A stretch of 64,000 nucleotides of DNA from NCBI RefSeq assembly GCF_041435355.1, contig NZ_CP108443.1, positions 248,001-312,000 on the forward strand, given 5' to 3'. This stretch comes from Streptomyces sp. NBC_01276. Lineage in GTDB: Bacteria; Actinomycetota; Actinomycetes; Streptomycetales; Streptomycetaceae. The position numbers were made by a program, and so were the translations under genes. Positions within the stretch are counted from its first letter, which is position 1, and every line of letters begins with the position of its first letter. Below the pieces are notes generated by a model. The model was not told the DNA's origin, did not search any database, and worked only from the letters and a program-made list of their open reading frames with translations. Shown here one piece after another: positions 8,321-17,188 of the stretch.

Positions 8321-8406
8321 CCGCCCTCCCCCCATCGGTGATCACTTCAGAGTTTCGCGGCCTGCACTGACAGCCGGTACCGCCGGTTTCGGACAAGCGG
8401 CCGGAA

Positions 8407-9040
8407 GTGGACGGCACACTCCTTGAGCTGTGCGGTAACGCCGACCCGTCGGGGCGGTCCCGCATGCCGGTGGAGTCGGCCCCGAAGTACGGGCTGTACG
8501 ACGGTTCCTGTGGGGGGTCGCTGATCGATCCGCAGTGGGTGCTGACGGCGGCCCACTGCGTGCAGGGCGACGGCATTGAGCTGGACGGCACTGTCCGGAT
8601 CGGCAGCGAGGAGCGGAAGTCCGGGGGAACCGTCCGGGCCATCGAGCGGATAGTCGTCCACCCCGCCTACGTGAACGGCGACGGGCAGGCAGCCAACAAG
8701 AACGACCTCGCGCTGGTCCGCCTCGACCGCCCGGTCACCGAGAAGCCGGTCCGTATCGCGGAGCGGGCCGGGCGGCCCGGCACCCCGACCCGGATCCTGG
8801 GATTCGGCACTACGGCCGACACCGAGCTGAAGTTCGCGGAGCGGTTGCAGGAGCTCGATGCGCGCAGGGGCACCGATGCCGAGTGCGCCCCCGGCTACGC
8901 GGACCGGACCCGGTTGTGCACGATCAGCCGTGTGCCCGAGGCCATGGCGTGCTTCGGGGACTCCGGCGGGCCGCAGCTCCAGAAGGGCCGGGATGGTCGG
9001 TGGGAGCTCATGGGAGCCACCTCGGGTCCCGGCGCCCCGG
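8407..9040 (+). pseudogene. Remnant of a trypsin-like (S1) serine protease
   Basis: The catalytic triad is still present: His in LTAAHC (residue 50), Asp in KNDLALVRL, Ser in CFGDSGGP. However, the N-terminus lacks the signal peptide and the conserved zymogen-cleavage segment found in secreted S1 proteases. After [14 protein letters not shown] the frame loses the usual final strands and helix. It then runs on for over 130 low-complexity residues antisense to the next gene. I read this as a gene damaged at both ends. End coordinate is where similarity stops; the open frame continues to 9456. Confidence 0.6.
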
Positions 9041-9166
9041 GGACGTCCCCAACGAGCCGTTCGCCGAAGCAGCCCACGCGCTCATCAGGGGCGGGCGGTT
9101 CCCAACCGTCGGGGTGGCAGTCGAGGGCAGCCGGCGCGCCGGCTGTGAAGGCCGCGAAGTCCAGCG

Positions 9167-9655
9167 TCACGTCAAGTCCTTGCGCATCAGCGTGCACACC
9201 GTCTCGTACCGCTGGAGCGAGCCGTCCTCGGCCTCCGTGTCCCAGGAGTCGAGCTCGCGGCCGAAGGCGCGGTAGCCCAGGCGTTCGTAGAGGGCGCGGG
9301 CGCGCGGGTTGCCCTCCTCGACGCCGAGTTCGGCGCGGGTCAGGCCCCGGGCGCCGATCCGCTGCTCTGCGGAGCGGATCAGCAGCGTGCCGATCCCGCA
9401 GGACTGCAGGGCCGGGTGGACGCCGAGTTGCCAGAGCGTGCCGGCGCCGGGCTTGACCGTGTAGTCGATGCCGCCGACCGCCACCGGGAGCCCGACCGGC
9501 GTGCACACCGCCAGGTAGTCGATCTCGCCCGCCTCGGCGCGGCGGATCTGGTGGACGAGCTCGCGCACGTGCTTGGGGGAGCCGGCCCAGCCGCAGGCGG
9601 GCAGGTCCGCGTCGGTGAGGCCGCGCACCGACAGGTGCAGCCTGATCTCGGTCAT
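9167..9655 (-). CDS. GNAT family N-acetyltransferase
   Basis: A 162-residue acetyltransferase starting at ATG 9655, with an AAGGGATG ribosome site upstream. The acetyl-CoA loop is visible as [22 protein letters not shown] (Q/R-x-x-G-x-G/A type), followed by the strand [25 protein letters not shown]. The family transfers acetyl groups to amines; substrate unknown. The gene is antisense to the tail of the trypsin remnant and close to a TetR/hydrolase pair but not co-directional with it in an obvious operon. Confidence 0.88.
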   Translation of the reverse strand: MTEIRLHLSVRGLTDADLPACGWAGSPKHVRELVHQIRRAEAGEIDYLAVCTPVGLPVAVGGIDYTVKPGAGTLWQLGVHPALQSCGIGTLLIRSAEQRIGARGLTRAELGVEEGNPRARALYERLGYRAFGRELDSWDTEAEDGSLQRYETVCTLMRKDLT

Positions 9656-9861
9656 CGCCGCATCCCTTCGACTCCGACAGTGGCCGTCTCCCATTCCAGC
9701 AAGCCGGTCCCGTGCCGTCCAAGGATTTTCGGACCGGCCCCACCGCCCGCAGCCCGCCGCTGCCGGAAGCCGGAAGGACTTGCGCTCCCGACCGGGTCCG
9801 TGCGCCGGCGAGGTACGGCCGTCCGGGGGCAGCACGGGGACGACAGGTGACTACGAGGCGG

Positions 9862-10512
9862 TCATACCGGCTCGGCACGTCCTCTCAGGACGCCGGTTCG
9901 GCTTGGCGAAGGCCGCGGAACACCGAAGGTGTCGTCGGGCGTCGTCCATCCGCGCAACGTGGCGTGAATCGTCGATCGGAATGCGGCCTCGGCCGTGACG
10001 GCGTCGAGGGCACCGGCCAGTTCGAGGGTCACGAGCCCGTGCAGGGTGGCCCAGACCGACAGGGCGATCGACGTCGCCTCGCCGACGAGGACGGACGCCG
10101 CCAGCGCGCGGTCGATCGCCGCGAGGAGCGGACGGATCGGATCACCGGCTCCGACCTCCCCCGACGGGTCGAAGGACTGCACGCCACCGAACAGCACCGT
10201 GTACAGGTGACTGTGTCCGCGCCCCCAGCAGCGGTAGGCGACGGCCAGCGCGTAGAGGTCGGCGAGAGGATCCGCGGAGGTCCGTACCGCCGACAGGTCC
10301 TGGAACAGGCCGGCGACGGCCCTGTCGCGCACCGCACCGATCAGCCCGTCCTTGCCGCCGAACAAGGAATACACCGCCGTCGTCGACGCCTCGGCGGCAG
10401 CGGCCACGGCGCGGACCGTGACCGACGCCCGCGGACGGGTGGCGAGCAATTCGGTCGCGCACGCCACGAGCCGCTCTTTGACGGCCTCGTCGTTCGTTCT
10501 CGGTCTACCCAC
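9862..10512 (-). CDS. TetR/AcrR family transcriptional regulator
   Basis: A 216-residue regulator starting at GTG 10512. The HTH lies near residues 25-60 (ASVTVRAVAAAAEASTTAVYSLFGGKD). The C-terminal part (SADPLADLYALAVAYRCWGRGHSHLYTVLFGG) looks like the WHG/TetR_C_33 type domain. It is divergent from an alpha/beta hydrolase gene, with a 23-bp palindrome between them, so it most likely represses that gene and itself. Confidence 0.9.
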   Translation of the reverse strand: MGRPRTNDEAVKERLVACATELLATRPRASVTVRAVAAAAEASTTAVYSLFGGKDGLIGAVRDRAVAGLFQDLSAVRTSADPLADLYALAVAYRCWGRGHSHLYTVLFGGVQSFDPSGEVGAGDPIRPLLAAIDRALAASVLVGEATSIALSVWATLHGLVTLELAGALDAVTAEAAFRSTIHATLRGWTTPDDTFGVPRPSPSRTGVLRGRAEPV

Positions 10513-10542
10513 GGCCTGCAGCCTACCCTCTCTGATAACGTC

Positions 10543-10565
10543 GTTTTGAAACAGCGTTCCGAAAC
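10543..10565. promoter_or_regulatory. TetR operator between the regulator and hydrolase genes
   Basis: Two 10-bp arms, GTTTTGAAAC and GTTCCGAAAC, flank AGC. The arms are inverted repeats matching at 8 of 10 positions (consensus GTTTYGRAAC). The site ends 16 bp before the hydrolase GTG start. Confidence 0.7.
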
Positions 10566-10580
10566 TGTCGGAGGTCCGCC

Positions 10581-11915
10581 GTGTCCCCGTCCGCCATACG
10601 TCTCGTCCGGTTCACCGGACGCTTACTGCTCGCCCCGGCCGCCGTCGTGGCGCCGGCCGCAGTCTTCCTCGTACTGATCGCCCTCACGGACGGGGCGGGC
10701 TCCGGGCTCGTCGCATGGCTGACGACGCTCGGAGCCGCGGCCGTCCTCGCCGCGTGGTGGGGGCGGCGCCGCACGTGGCCGGCGCGGCTCGTGCCGTTCC
10801 TGCCGGTGGTCGTCGCGGCGGCGTTGACGGCGGCGGTCTGCATCCCGACCGTGCCGACGGCCCGGCGGTACCCGCCGGCCCCGCCGTTCGTGGCCGTGCA
10901 GCACTGGAGCCTGACCACAGGCAGCCGGGTCGCGGTGTACCACTACCCGCCCGCGAGTTCCGTCCCGCGGCATCCCGTCCCGCTCGTGTACCTCAACGGC
11001 GGTCCGGTCCGGGGCATTTCGGTGCTCGACCACCGGTTCCTGCAACTCCTGGCTCGTCAGGGCTACGACGTCTACGCCTATGAACAGGCCGGTGGCGGAC
11101 GAAGCGACCTGCTCCCCATGGGCCAGTACACGATCTCCAGGTCGGTCCGCGACCTCGGCGCCTTCGTCGACCGCCTGAACGAGGGCGAGGTCGACGTCCT
11201 CGGATTCTCCTCGGGCGGGGTCGTGCTCACCCGAGCGCTGGCCGACCCGGGCGTCGCCGCACGCCTGCACCGGGCGGTCATCGCCGAGCCGGGCCCCATG
11301 GACGGCCCCACCGCCCACATCACCGGGCACGAGGGCCGAGCGTCCGCACGGGGCCTCGCACCGGCCGTCACCGGCCCGCGATCGACGCACGTCCCCCGCT
11401 ACGCCGTGGCATTCGGCCTCATGCGACTCGGCCTCCTCACCCCCGACACCGGACTGATCGGCCAGGCCGAAGGCGACAACGCCTTCACCGCCGCGGACCT
11501 CGGCAGCGACACCGCATCCGCCTACTGCGCGCGCGACGCGCAGCGCATCCCGGTTGAGGACACCGCACAGAACTTCTCCTTCAGCCCCGCCGCCAGCCTC
11601 CGCGTCCAGCAGACGGTCAAGGACTCGCCCTCCATCGCACCGCGGCTGAGGCAGTCCCGGACCCCCGCGATGCTGATGATCGCCGAGTGCTCCTCCCAGG
11701 TCCGTCAATGGGCGACCGCCATCCTCACCCATGACCCCGCCATCCAGCGCACGCAGTACATGCCCGGAGTCGGACACCACATGTGGAACGGCCTCGACGG
11801 CAACGACGACCGAGCCGCCGCCGTCATCACCGCGTTCCTTCAGGACGAGCCGGCACCGCTGCCGAACCACCCGACCCGCGACGAGATCCCCGCCTTCCTG
11901 CGCGACCACGAATGA
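10581..11915 (+). CDS. Membrane-anchored alpha/beta hydrolase (proline iminopeptidase-like), TTA codon near start
   Basis: A 444-residue protein starting at GTG 10581 behind TCGGAGG. Three hydrophobic segments fill the first ~95 residues (FTGRLLLAPAAVVAPAAVF; SGLVAWLTTLGAAAVLAAWW; LVPFLPVVVAAALTAAVCI). The rest is an alpha/beta-hydrolase with VYLNGGPVRG (oxyanion region), the nucleophile elbow GFSSGG and a C-terminal His in GVGHHMW. This suggests an extracytoplasmic peptidase or esterase. The 15th codon (10623-10625) is TTA, the rare leucine codon read by the bldA tRNA in Streptomyces, so expression may be tied to development. Probably controlled by the divergent TetR. Confidence 0.85.
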   Translation: MSPSAIRLVRFTGRLLLAPAAVVAPAAVFLVLIALTDGAGSGLVAWLTTLGAAAVLAAWWGRRRTWPARLVPFLPVVVAAALTAAVCIPTVPTARRYPPAPPFVAVQHWSLTTGSRVAVYHYPPASSVPRHPVPLVYLNGGPVRGISVLDHRFLQLLARQGYDVYAYEQAGGGRSDLLPMGQYTISRSVRDLGAFVDRLNEGEVDVLGFSSGGVVLTRALADPGVAARLHRAVIAEPGPMDGPTAHITGHEGRASARGLAPAVTGPRSTHVPRYAVAFGLMRLGLLTPDTGLIGQAEGDNAFTAADLGSDTASAYCARDAQRIPVEDTAQNFSFSPAASLRVQQTVKDSPSIAPRLRQSRTPAMLMIAECSSQVRQWATAILTHDPAIQRTQYMPGVGHHMWNGLDGNDDRAAAVITAFLQDEPAPLPNHPTRDEIPAFLRDHE

Positions 11916-12064
11916 AGACGTGCGGCCCCCGTCGCCGGCCGTGGCCGGGTGAGGTCCGGGGAGCCCGTGACCAGCCGCCGTGCAGAGCCGGGCGAGGTGC
12001 TCACGTCGCGGCCGCAGCGGTCGGGCCGGCAGGGCGGGTACGCGGCGCGGCGTGGGGGAAGCGG

Positions 12065-12097
12065 GAGACCGTGGGGGTTGAACACCCCCACGGTCTC
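12065..12097. terminator. Bidirectional terminator hairpin
   Basis: A perfect 14-bp stem (GAGACCGTGGGGGT with ACCCCCACGGTCTC) with a 5-nt loop TGAAC. It lies between two convergent genes ending at 11915 (+) and 12133 (-) and can serve both. Confidence 0.85.
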
Positions 12098-12132
12098 GCC
12101 GGCTCTCCTGCCTCCGGCTGTGCGGGAGCCGA

Positions 12133-13794
12133 CTACGGCAGGGCGATGAAGGTCTCGGCCGTCGCGGGCAGGGTGCCGCCGGTGCAGACGTTGCCCGTTG
12201 CCGGGACCGTCGTGCCGTCGAGCATCTTGGTCAGGTCCACCGCGACCATCTGGGTCGCTCCGTCATTGACCATGAGGGCGATGGCGTGTCCCCCGTTCGG
12301 AGACTGGTACGCGATCAGGGTGTGCGGATCCAATCCCATGGAGAAGCCCCCGCCGGTCGCACAGGTCACCCAGTTGCCGATGGCCGGGATGGCTCCGGTA
12401 CCGGATGTCGTCGGCAGCGCGACCGCGGTCAGGCCGTCCCCACCGAACTCTCCGGTGATGACACCCGTGTGCGTACCCTGCGCCACGGACGCCGCGGACG
12501 CTCCGGCACTCAGGCTCGATCCGGTCAGCGTCTGGACCTGCTCGGGCGCCGTCCAGGATCCGGGCGAGCCGGGGGTGAAGACGGCGGTGCTGATGTCCGC
12601 GATCTCGACCTGCGAGGGGTCGCTGAACTCCGCGGGCGACAGGATGATGCCGGTGGAGCAGTCCTCCGCAGCGGAATCGAGTTCCCCCGCGATGGTCACC
12701 GGGTGCTCGAAGAACTGCGGCGAGGTGCTGTTCGAGACGTTCACGATCTCGTAGTTGTTGTCCTCCGAGGGGGACAGGACGAGGTTGCGGACGGGATCGA
12801 TGAGGGGGTCCTCGGAGATCTGCCCACCCGGGTCCTGCGTGGTGAACGGGGCCTCGAAGGTGTTGGTCGCGAGGTTGAGGAACTGGAACCCGGCCTGGCC
12901 TGCGATGCTCAGCCCGATCAGGGCCTTGTTGTGCACGGCGTCGATCGAGACGCCGGTGCTCGTCGCGGACCCTCCGGAGAAGCTGATCACCCCTGTGCCC
13001 GAATCCGTCAGGGGGTTGGGCGAGACGCTGGGGTCGAGCCCGGTGCCCTTCAGGATGTAGACGTGGTTGTTGTTCGCCGTGGCCACGGACTGTCCGGTCA
13101 CCGAGTTCGTCGCGATGGAGTTGATGACGTCGGTACCGGTGGGGATCTGCGTGTTGGTGATGCTGCTGCCCTCGACGTTCACCACGTCGATGCCGGTGGC
13201 GGTGCTGCTCCACGCCCCCTTGGGGACGTACGCGGTGACGTTGGACCCGTTCACGTATGCGGACAGCGACCCCGACGCCTCACACGATCCCTGGGGGACC
13301 ACCGGGGACGCCGGCTGGCCGCAGACCAGATAGTGGCTGATCTTTGCCGGCTTCCCGCTCCGGGCCAACGGCGCGTGCAGACCCGTGTCCGAGGGATGGT
13401 TCGGGTGACCCGGCGTACCCGTGTAGTCGTAGGTGTCGTAGGCCGCAGTGCCCTTGACGTAGACCGTGAAGCCCGGCGAGTTCGTCGTGAAGCTCAGGTA
13501 CGTGCCCGTTGCGTCGACCGTCGCCGTGAAGGAGGTGGGTCCGTTCGAGTAGCTCTTGCTCTGGTTGCCCGGCGTCAGGTTCGACGTGTTGATGAACGTC
13601 GTCGTTCCCGCCGGGCACTTCGTGATGTTTCCCGGCCGGTACGTCGGCTGGACGTGGTGCGTGGTGGTCGGTGGTCCGGCAGGATTCGCGTTCGCCGTCG
13701 CGGCGGGGGCGATCGCGACGGACCACAGCGCCATCGTGGTGCCGAGAGCGCCAAGTGCCCTGAACAGCCGCGCTCGGCCAGTTCTTCTCTTCAA
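12133..13794 (-). CDS. Secreted beta-propeller-like protein of unknown function
   Basis: A 553-residue protein. The best start is TTG 13794: it has an AGAGGG site 6 nt upstream and begins a clean signal peptide (KRRTGRARLFRALG, hydrophobic core to APAATANA). The mature part is rich in Thr, Ser and Gly. It has repeated blade-like units such as SIATNSVTGQSVATANNNHVYI, VSIDAVHNKALIGLS and EDPLIDPVRNLVLSPSEDN, which resemble YVTN/NHL-type propellers. Several Cys residues may form disulfides. No catalytic motif is seen. It shares its downstream hairpin with the convergent hydrolase gene. Possibly an adhesin or cell-surface scaffold; function unknown. Confidence 0.78.
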   Translation of the reverse strand: MKRRTGRARLFRALGALGTTMALWSVAIAPAATANANPAGPPTTTHHVQPTYRPGNITKCPAGTTTFINTSNLTPGNQSKSYSNGPTSFTATVDATGTYLSFTTNSPGFTVYVKGTAAYDTYDYTGTPGHPNHPSDTGLHAPLARSGKPAKISHYLVCGQPASPVVPQGSCEASGSLSAYVNGSNVTAYVPKGAWSSTATGIDVVNVEGSSITNTQIPTGTDVINSIATNSVTGQSVATANNNHVYILKGTGLDPSVSPNPLTDSGTGVISFSGGSATSTGVSIDAVHNKALIGLSIAGQAGFQFLNLATNTFEAPFTTQDPGGQISEDPLIDPVRNLVLSPSEDNNYEIVNVSNSTSPQFFEHPVTIAGELDSAAEDCSTGIILSPAEFSDPSQVEIADISTAVFTPGSPGSWTAPEQVQTLTGSSLSAGASAASVAQGTHTGVITGEFGGDGLTAVALPTTSGTGAIPAIGNWVTCATGGGFSMGLDPHTLIAYQSPNGGHAIALMVNDGATQMVAVDLTKMLDGTTVPATGNVCTGGTLPATAETFIALP

Positions 13795-14065
13795 CGCAGT
13801 CCCTCTTGTGTTGTGAGTCCCCGTAATGCCGGGAACCTCGGTCTCCCGACCAGCCCAGACCCCGTGCCTGCGGCCAGTAGCCGCCTGCGGACTCGTGTCT
13901 GCTTCGTGGCCGCGGAGCACCGATCTTTGAGAAGTTGCGACACTTTGTCATCGCCCGAACGTGTTGAATCGGGGTGTTCTGGTCGAGGTCCGCACGAGTG
14001 GGATGATCAGGGCAAATGACCGCGAGGTGAAGTCGTCATGGACCCGGACGGCTCCCTCGGGCTGA

Positions 14066-14107
14066 CACAGCGGCCCGCGCACCGGGAACGGTGCGCGGGC
14101 CGCTGTG
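14066..14107. terminator. Strong terminator hairpin
   Basis: A perfect 18-bp stem, CACAGCGGCCCGCGCACC with its exact complement, closes a GGGAAC loop. It lies 16 bp downstream (minus-strand sense) of the small secreted protein gene. Confidence 0.88.
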
Positions 14108-14122
14108 CGTCCACCGGCTGGT

Positions 14123-14521
14123 TCAGCAGTGGGGGAGGCCGGGCACGTTGTGGAACTGCGCCGCGCCGTCCACGTACGGTCCGAACGTCCAGGTCACCCC
14201 CGTACCGACCGACTGGTTGTTCTGCCACACGCTGGTGGTGCGGTACCAGACGTTGCCGTCGCTGCCGACGGACCCGCCGGCCACCCAGCAGTCCGCGAAG
14301 ACCCAGTCGCTGCCCGGCGTGAGGGTGATGTTGTTGTACTTGCCGGCTCCCGCGTTGGGGGCGGTGTAGACGCCCACGGAGTGGCTGGTGCTCAGTCGGA
14401 TCCACTGCGGCGCGGAGCCGGTGTGGTTGGGGTTCGGGTCGGCGGACGCCTGCGAGGTAGCACAGAGGACGGATGCCCCAGCCATGACGAGCGCGGCGAG
14501 TGCCTTGATCGAACGGGCCAT
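14123..14521 (-). CDS. Small secreted protein, SH3b-like
   Basis: A 132-residue protein starting at ATG 14521, with a Sec signal peptide (MARSIKALAALVMAGASVLCATSQASA). The mature ~105 residues contain a VGVYTAPNAGAGKYNNITLTPGSDWVF stretch, then CWVAGG, WYRTTS and a C-terminal Cys. That order resembles bacterial SH3-type domains that bind cell-wall peptides. Two Cys remain in the mature chain and may pair. It sits between two other genes for exported proteins and ends at a strong hairpin, so it is probably monocistronic. Confidence 0.78.
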   Translation of the reverse strand: MARSIKALAALVMAGASVLCATSQASADPNPNHTGSAPQWIRLSTSHSVGVYTAPNAGAGKYNNITLTPGSDWVFADCWVAGGSVGSDGNVWYRTTSVWQNNQSVGTGVTWTFGPYVDGAAQFHNVPGLPHC

Positions 14522-14651
14522 GAGGTTTCCCCGTTTCCTTCCGGCCCCCCGGTGGGGCCGGTCGGTGTACGAGGGAACCCCACCCCGCCCGTACCGTCCA
14601 GGCCGCAAACCGGCCAGGATGACACCGTCGGCCGCGTGCGGACCGGGTGGG

Positions 14652-16070
14652 CTACCTCGGGCTGATCGTGACCTTGTAGGTGGCTCCGGCCCTGCCGCGG
14701 GTGCTCACGGCGACGGTCTGGCCGTGGTCGTCCCAACTGGCCTTGCCGCCTTGGACGTCGACCCGGTGGCCGCCCGGGTACGTGTCCCTCGGCACGGTGA
14801 TCTGGGTGGGCCCCTCCGAGTTGTCGCGGGTGCGGAAGGTGAGCGTGTAGGTGCGTGTGGCCGGGTCGTACGCGAACTGGAGCGGGTCGCCCGCGACGGC
14901 GCGCGCGTACGGCTGGACGAGCAGCTGGGCGTTGGGCTTCACGGCGCCCGTCTGGTCGAGGAAGCAGTAGCCGCCGCCCCGGCACCACTGCCACCACGTC
15001 CAGCCGCTGGAGAAGCGGTCCAGGGAGGCCGTCATGTCGTTGACGAACCGGCTCGCGTGCGGAACGTAGGGGTTGCCGCCCCATTCCCCCACGATCACCG
15101 GCATGCGGTTACGGGACGGGTAGTCGCTGATCGCGGCCTCGTAGGCGGGGATGAAGGTGCCGTCGGGGTCGTAGTCGCCGCCGGTTTCCATCGCGGTCTC
15201 GTAGAAGTGCGGCGCGTAGCCGGCGTGCGGGTCGTCGATGCGGCCCATCCGGGTCGGGACGCCGAGACCGACGATGACGGTCGGTTCGACGAACACCCAC
15301 GACTTCTGGTCGACCAGGCGGATCGCCCGTGCGAGGCGGTTCCACATCTCGGTGAGCTCGGTGGCCTCGAAGCGGGCCGCGGCGGCGGGGAGGTCCTCGC
15401 CTTCGAGGAACTTCGCGAACGGCTCGTTCATCAGGTCGTAGCCGAGCAGCGCCGGGTGCCGGCCCAGGGCGGAGGCGACCGTCATCCACATGCGGGCGTG
15501 CGCGGCGCGGAGGTCGGCGTCCTTGTACAGGTGGTCGAAGGCGGTCTGTACGGACGGCTCGAAGTACTCGGAGAACCAGTCGTCCGGTATGTGCGTGAAC
15601 GGCAGCCCCTCGTCGCGGGTGGCCCAGTCGGGGACGCCGCGGGAGCCGAAGTGGGGGCCGTACACGTCCTGGTGGGCATCGAGGATGACCTTGACGTGGT
15701 AGCGGTCGGCCCAGTCGAGGATGCGGCGCATCTTGGCGAGGTAGCCGCGGTCGTAGTGCCCGGGGGTGGGTTCGAGGTCGTCCCAGAAGAAGGCGAGGCG
15801 CGCGAGGTTGAAGCCCCGGGCGGCCATGTCCTTGAGGTCGCTCTCGTGGATGTCGGCGAACGCGTCGGTGCCCCGGCTGCTCTTGTCGGAGAGGTTGAAG
15901 CCGCGCCACTGCAGCGCGCGGCCCTGGCCGTCGGCGATGAAGGTGCGGTCACCGACCGTGACCCGGTCGGGGGCGCGGTCGGGGCGGGCCTGGGCCTGTG
16001 TGGGGAGGACGCCGAGCAGGAGGGCGGCCAAGGCGAGGGCGGCGGGGACGACACGGGAGGTCAAGCGCAT
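14652..16070 (-). CDS. Secreted GH5 glycosidase, endoglycoceramidase-like
   Basis: A 472-residue exported enzyme with a signal peptide in residues 1-28 (ending TQAQA). The GH5 barrel shows WRGFNLSDKSS, ARLAFFWDDLEP, VILDAHQDVY, the acid/base Glu216 in YDLMNEP and the nucleophile Glu329 in VGEWGG. The HQDVY and DLMNEP forms are typical of the endoglycoceramidase subgroup, which releases intact sugars from glycosphingolipids or steryl glucosides. The last ~80 residues form a beta-sandwich (YTLTFRTRDNS and following), as in that subgroup. Start ATG 16070. Substrate assignment is by family resemblance. Confidence 0.87.
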   Translation of the reverse strand: MRLTSRVVPAALALAALLLGVLPTQAQARPDRAPDRVTVGDRTFIADGQGRALQWRGFNLSDKSSRGTDAFADIHESDLKDMAARGFNLARLAFFWDDLEPTPGHYDRGYLAKMRRILDWADRYHVKVILDAHQDVYGPHFGSRGVPDWATRDEGLPFTHIPDDWFSEYFEPSVQTAFDHLYKDADLRAAHARMWMTVASALGRHPALLGYDLMNEPFAKFLEGEDLPAAAARFEATELTEMWNRLARAIRLVDQKSWVFVEPTVIVGLGVPTRMGRIDDPHAGYAPHFYETAMETGGDYDPDGTFIPAYEAAISDYPSRNRMPVIVGEWGGNPYVPHASRFVNDMTASLDRFSSGWTWWQWCRGGGYCFLDQTGAVKPNAQLLVQPYARAVAGDPLQFAYDPATRTYTLTFRTRDNSEGPTQITVPRDTYPGGHRVDVQGGKASWDDHGQTVAVSTRGRAGATYKVTISPR

Positions 16071-16249
16071 GCAGGAGACCCTTTCGCGGGCGGCTGCTGG
16101 GGCGGCGGGTTACCGGCCGGTCGGGATGTTACTGGTGAGTGCGTCAAGTTCACAGTGGTTCAAGGGAGTTGGCGCAACGTGGCCGTGATCGGTCGCTTGC
16201 CGTGACCGGCCGCCCATGCGGGTCGGCGCTCCCCGGCCTGCGCCGGGCA

Positions 16250-16560
16250 GGCCGGCGGCCGCTGCGCGCGGAACTCCTGACCTGGCTGGCAACGTTCGCC
16301 GACATCGCCCGCCGGGACGTCGAGGACGTCGAGGACGTCGAGGACGTCGAGGACGTCCAGGACGGTCTCGGCGCGGCGCGGGATCCGGCCGCCGCCCGTG
16401 CGGCACGGCCGGCGCTCCACGCCCGCATCGCGGCCTTCTGCGAGGACGGCCATCCGCAGGTGAGGGAGGCTGCGCTCGCGGCTGACCGTGGAGGAGATCG
16501 CCGCGGCCCTCGGCGAGCAGCCGGCCGTCTCGTCCTGCACCCATGACGGCGAGGACCGCC
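16250..16560 (+). pseudogene. HEAT-repeat-like gene fragment with expanded 9-bp repeat
   Basis: The plus strand shows a short run of plausible coding sequence, RAELLTWLATFADIARR, then a repetitive D-V-E run, then ARPALHARIAAFCEDGHPQVREAAL, which looks like a HEAT repeat helix pair. The frame then breaks; a second frame resumes with VEEIAAALGEQPAVSS. There is no good start, ribosome site or matching stop. I take it as a decayed fragment of a HEAT-repeat protein, with low confidence. Confidence 0.4.
16316..16360 (+). repeat. 9-bp tandem repeat GACGTCGAG
   Basis: Four exact copies of GACGTCGAG followed by one variant copy (GACGTCCAG). In the surviving frame it encodes repeated Asp-Val-Glu. It looks like a slippage expansion within a gene fragment. 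Confidence 0.85.
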
Positions 16561-16721
16561 CCCTCGAAGTCCGGAGGGCCGGCGGCGTCGTCCTGACACG
16601 ACCGCTCTTCCTGCTTCACGACGCGGTTCGCCGGTCGGGCCCCACCCGCGTGCGAGGCCCGACCGGGCCGACGGTCGTCGGAGTGCGGGCGGTGGGATCC
16701 AGCGGCCCGCTTCGCGGGTCG

Positions 16722-17006
16722 CTACCCGGCGGCCACGACCGGGCCGGCCGTGACCTGAGGAGGGTTGGGGAGCAGCGGCGCGAGGTTGTCCCTCACGAAG
16801 TCCGCCGCCTGCCTGACCGATTCCTCGGCCCCGGACCGGTCCGCGAAGACGCCGGTGGAGACCATCACTCCGTCCCCGGCATCCACCCAGTAGTACGCCA
16901 CGAAACCGGGGACCCGGCGGAGGAGAGGCACGAATCCCTCGTCCACCAGGCGTCCTGCCTCGGCTGAGTCAGTCACTCCTTCGTACCGCCGAATCACCGC
17001 GTACAT
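16722..17006 (-). CDS. Small ABM-like protein of unknown function
   Basis: A 94-residue protein starting at ATG 17006, supported by a GAGGAG site. It starts MYAVIRRYEGV and has the pattern strand-helix-PGFVAYYWVDAGDG-strand-helix of a dimeric ferredoxin-like barrel (antibiotic biosynthesis monooxygenase or stress-responsive type). The C-terminal segment is LAPLLPNPPQVTAGPVVAAG. Such proteins may oxygenate polyaromatics or act as small-molecule binding modules. No partner gene is adjacent. Confidence 0.72.
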   Translation of the reverse strand: MYAVIRRYEGVTDSAEAGRLVDEGFVPLLRRVPGFVAYYWVDAGDGVMVSTGVFADRSGAEESVRQAADFVRDNLAPLLPNPPQVTAGPVVAAG

Positions 17007-17146
17007 GGCTGATCTCCTCATGGATCCCAAGGTCACCTTGCGCCGGACGACCTACCCCCACCGAGCGCCTCCCGCTCGGGGGGCGGCCGGAAGTGACCCG
17101 GATAGGCGCGCGCCGGTGATCCAAACCGGGCATCCGGACGGTTGTC

Positions 17147-17188
17147 GGCCACAGGCCACAGGCCACCGGCTACCGGCTACCGGCTGAG
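17147..17188. repeat. Six-unit 7-bp minisatellite at a gene's 3' end
   Basis: Six consecutive 7-mers: GGCCACA twice, GGCCACC, GGCTACC twice, GGCTGAG. The array crosses the stop codon of the ene-reductase gene, so repeat changes could alter its last residues. Confidence 0.75.

Larger units (their letters stand above)
16071..16721. other. Gene-poor stretch around the HEAT-like fragment
   Basis: Apart from the HEAT-like fragment and its 9-bp repeat, I see no supportable gene. The first ~70 bases should hold the promoter and leader of the GH5 gene. Confidence 0.5.

Noticed and set aside
9041..9456. C-terminal extension of the trypsin-like frame
   Set aside because: Low-complexity sequence antisense to the GNAT gene; not counted as part of a functional protease.
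16316..16360. Tandem 9-bp repeat as a CRISPR or origin iteron
   Set aside because: Units are contiguous with no spacers, and no replication or Cas gene is near; simple slippage within a coding fragment explains it.
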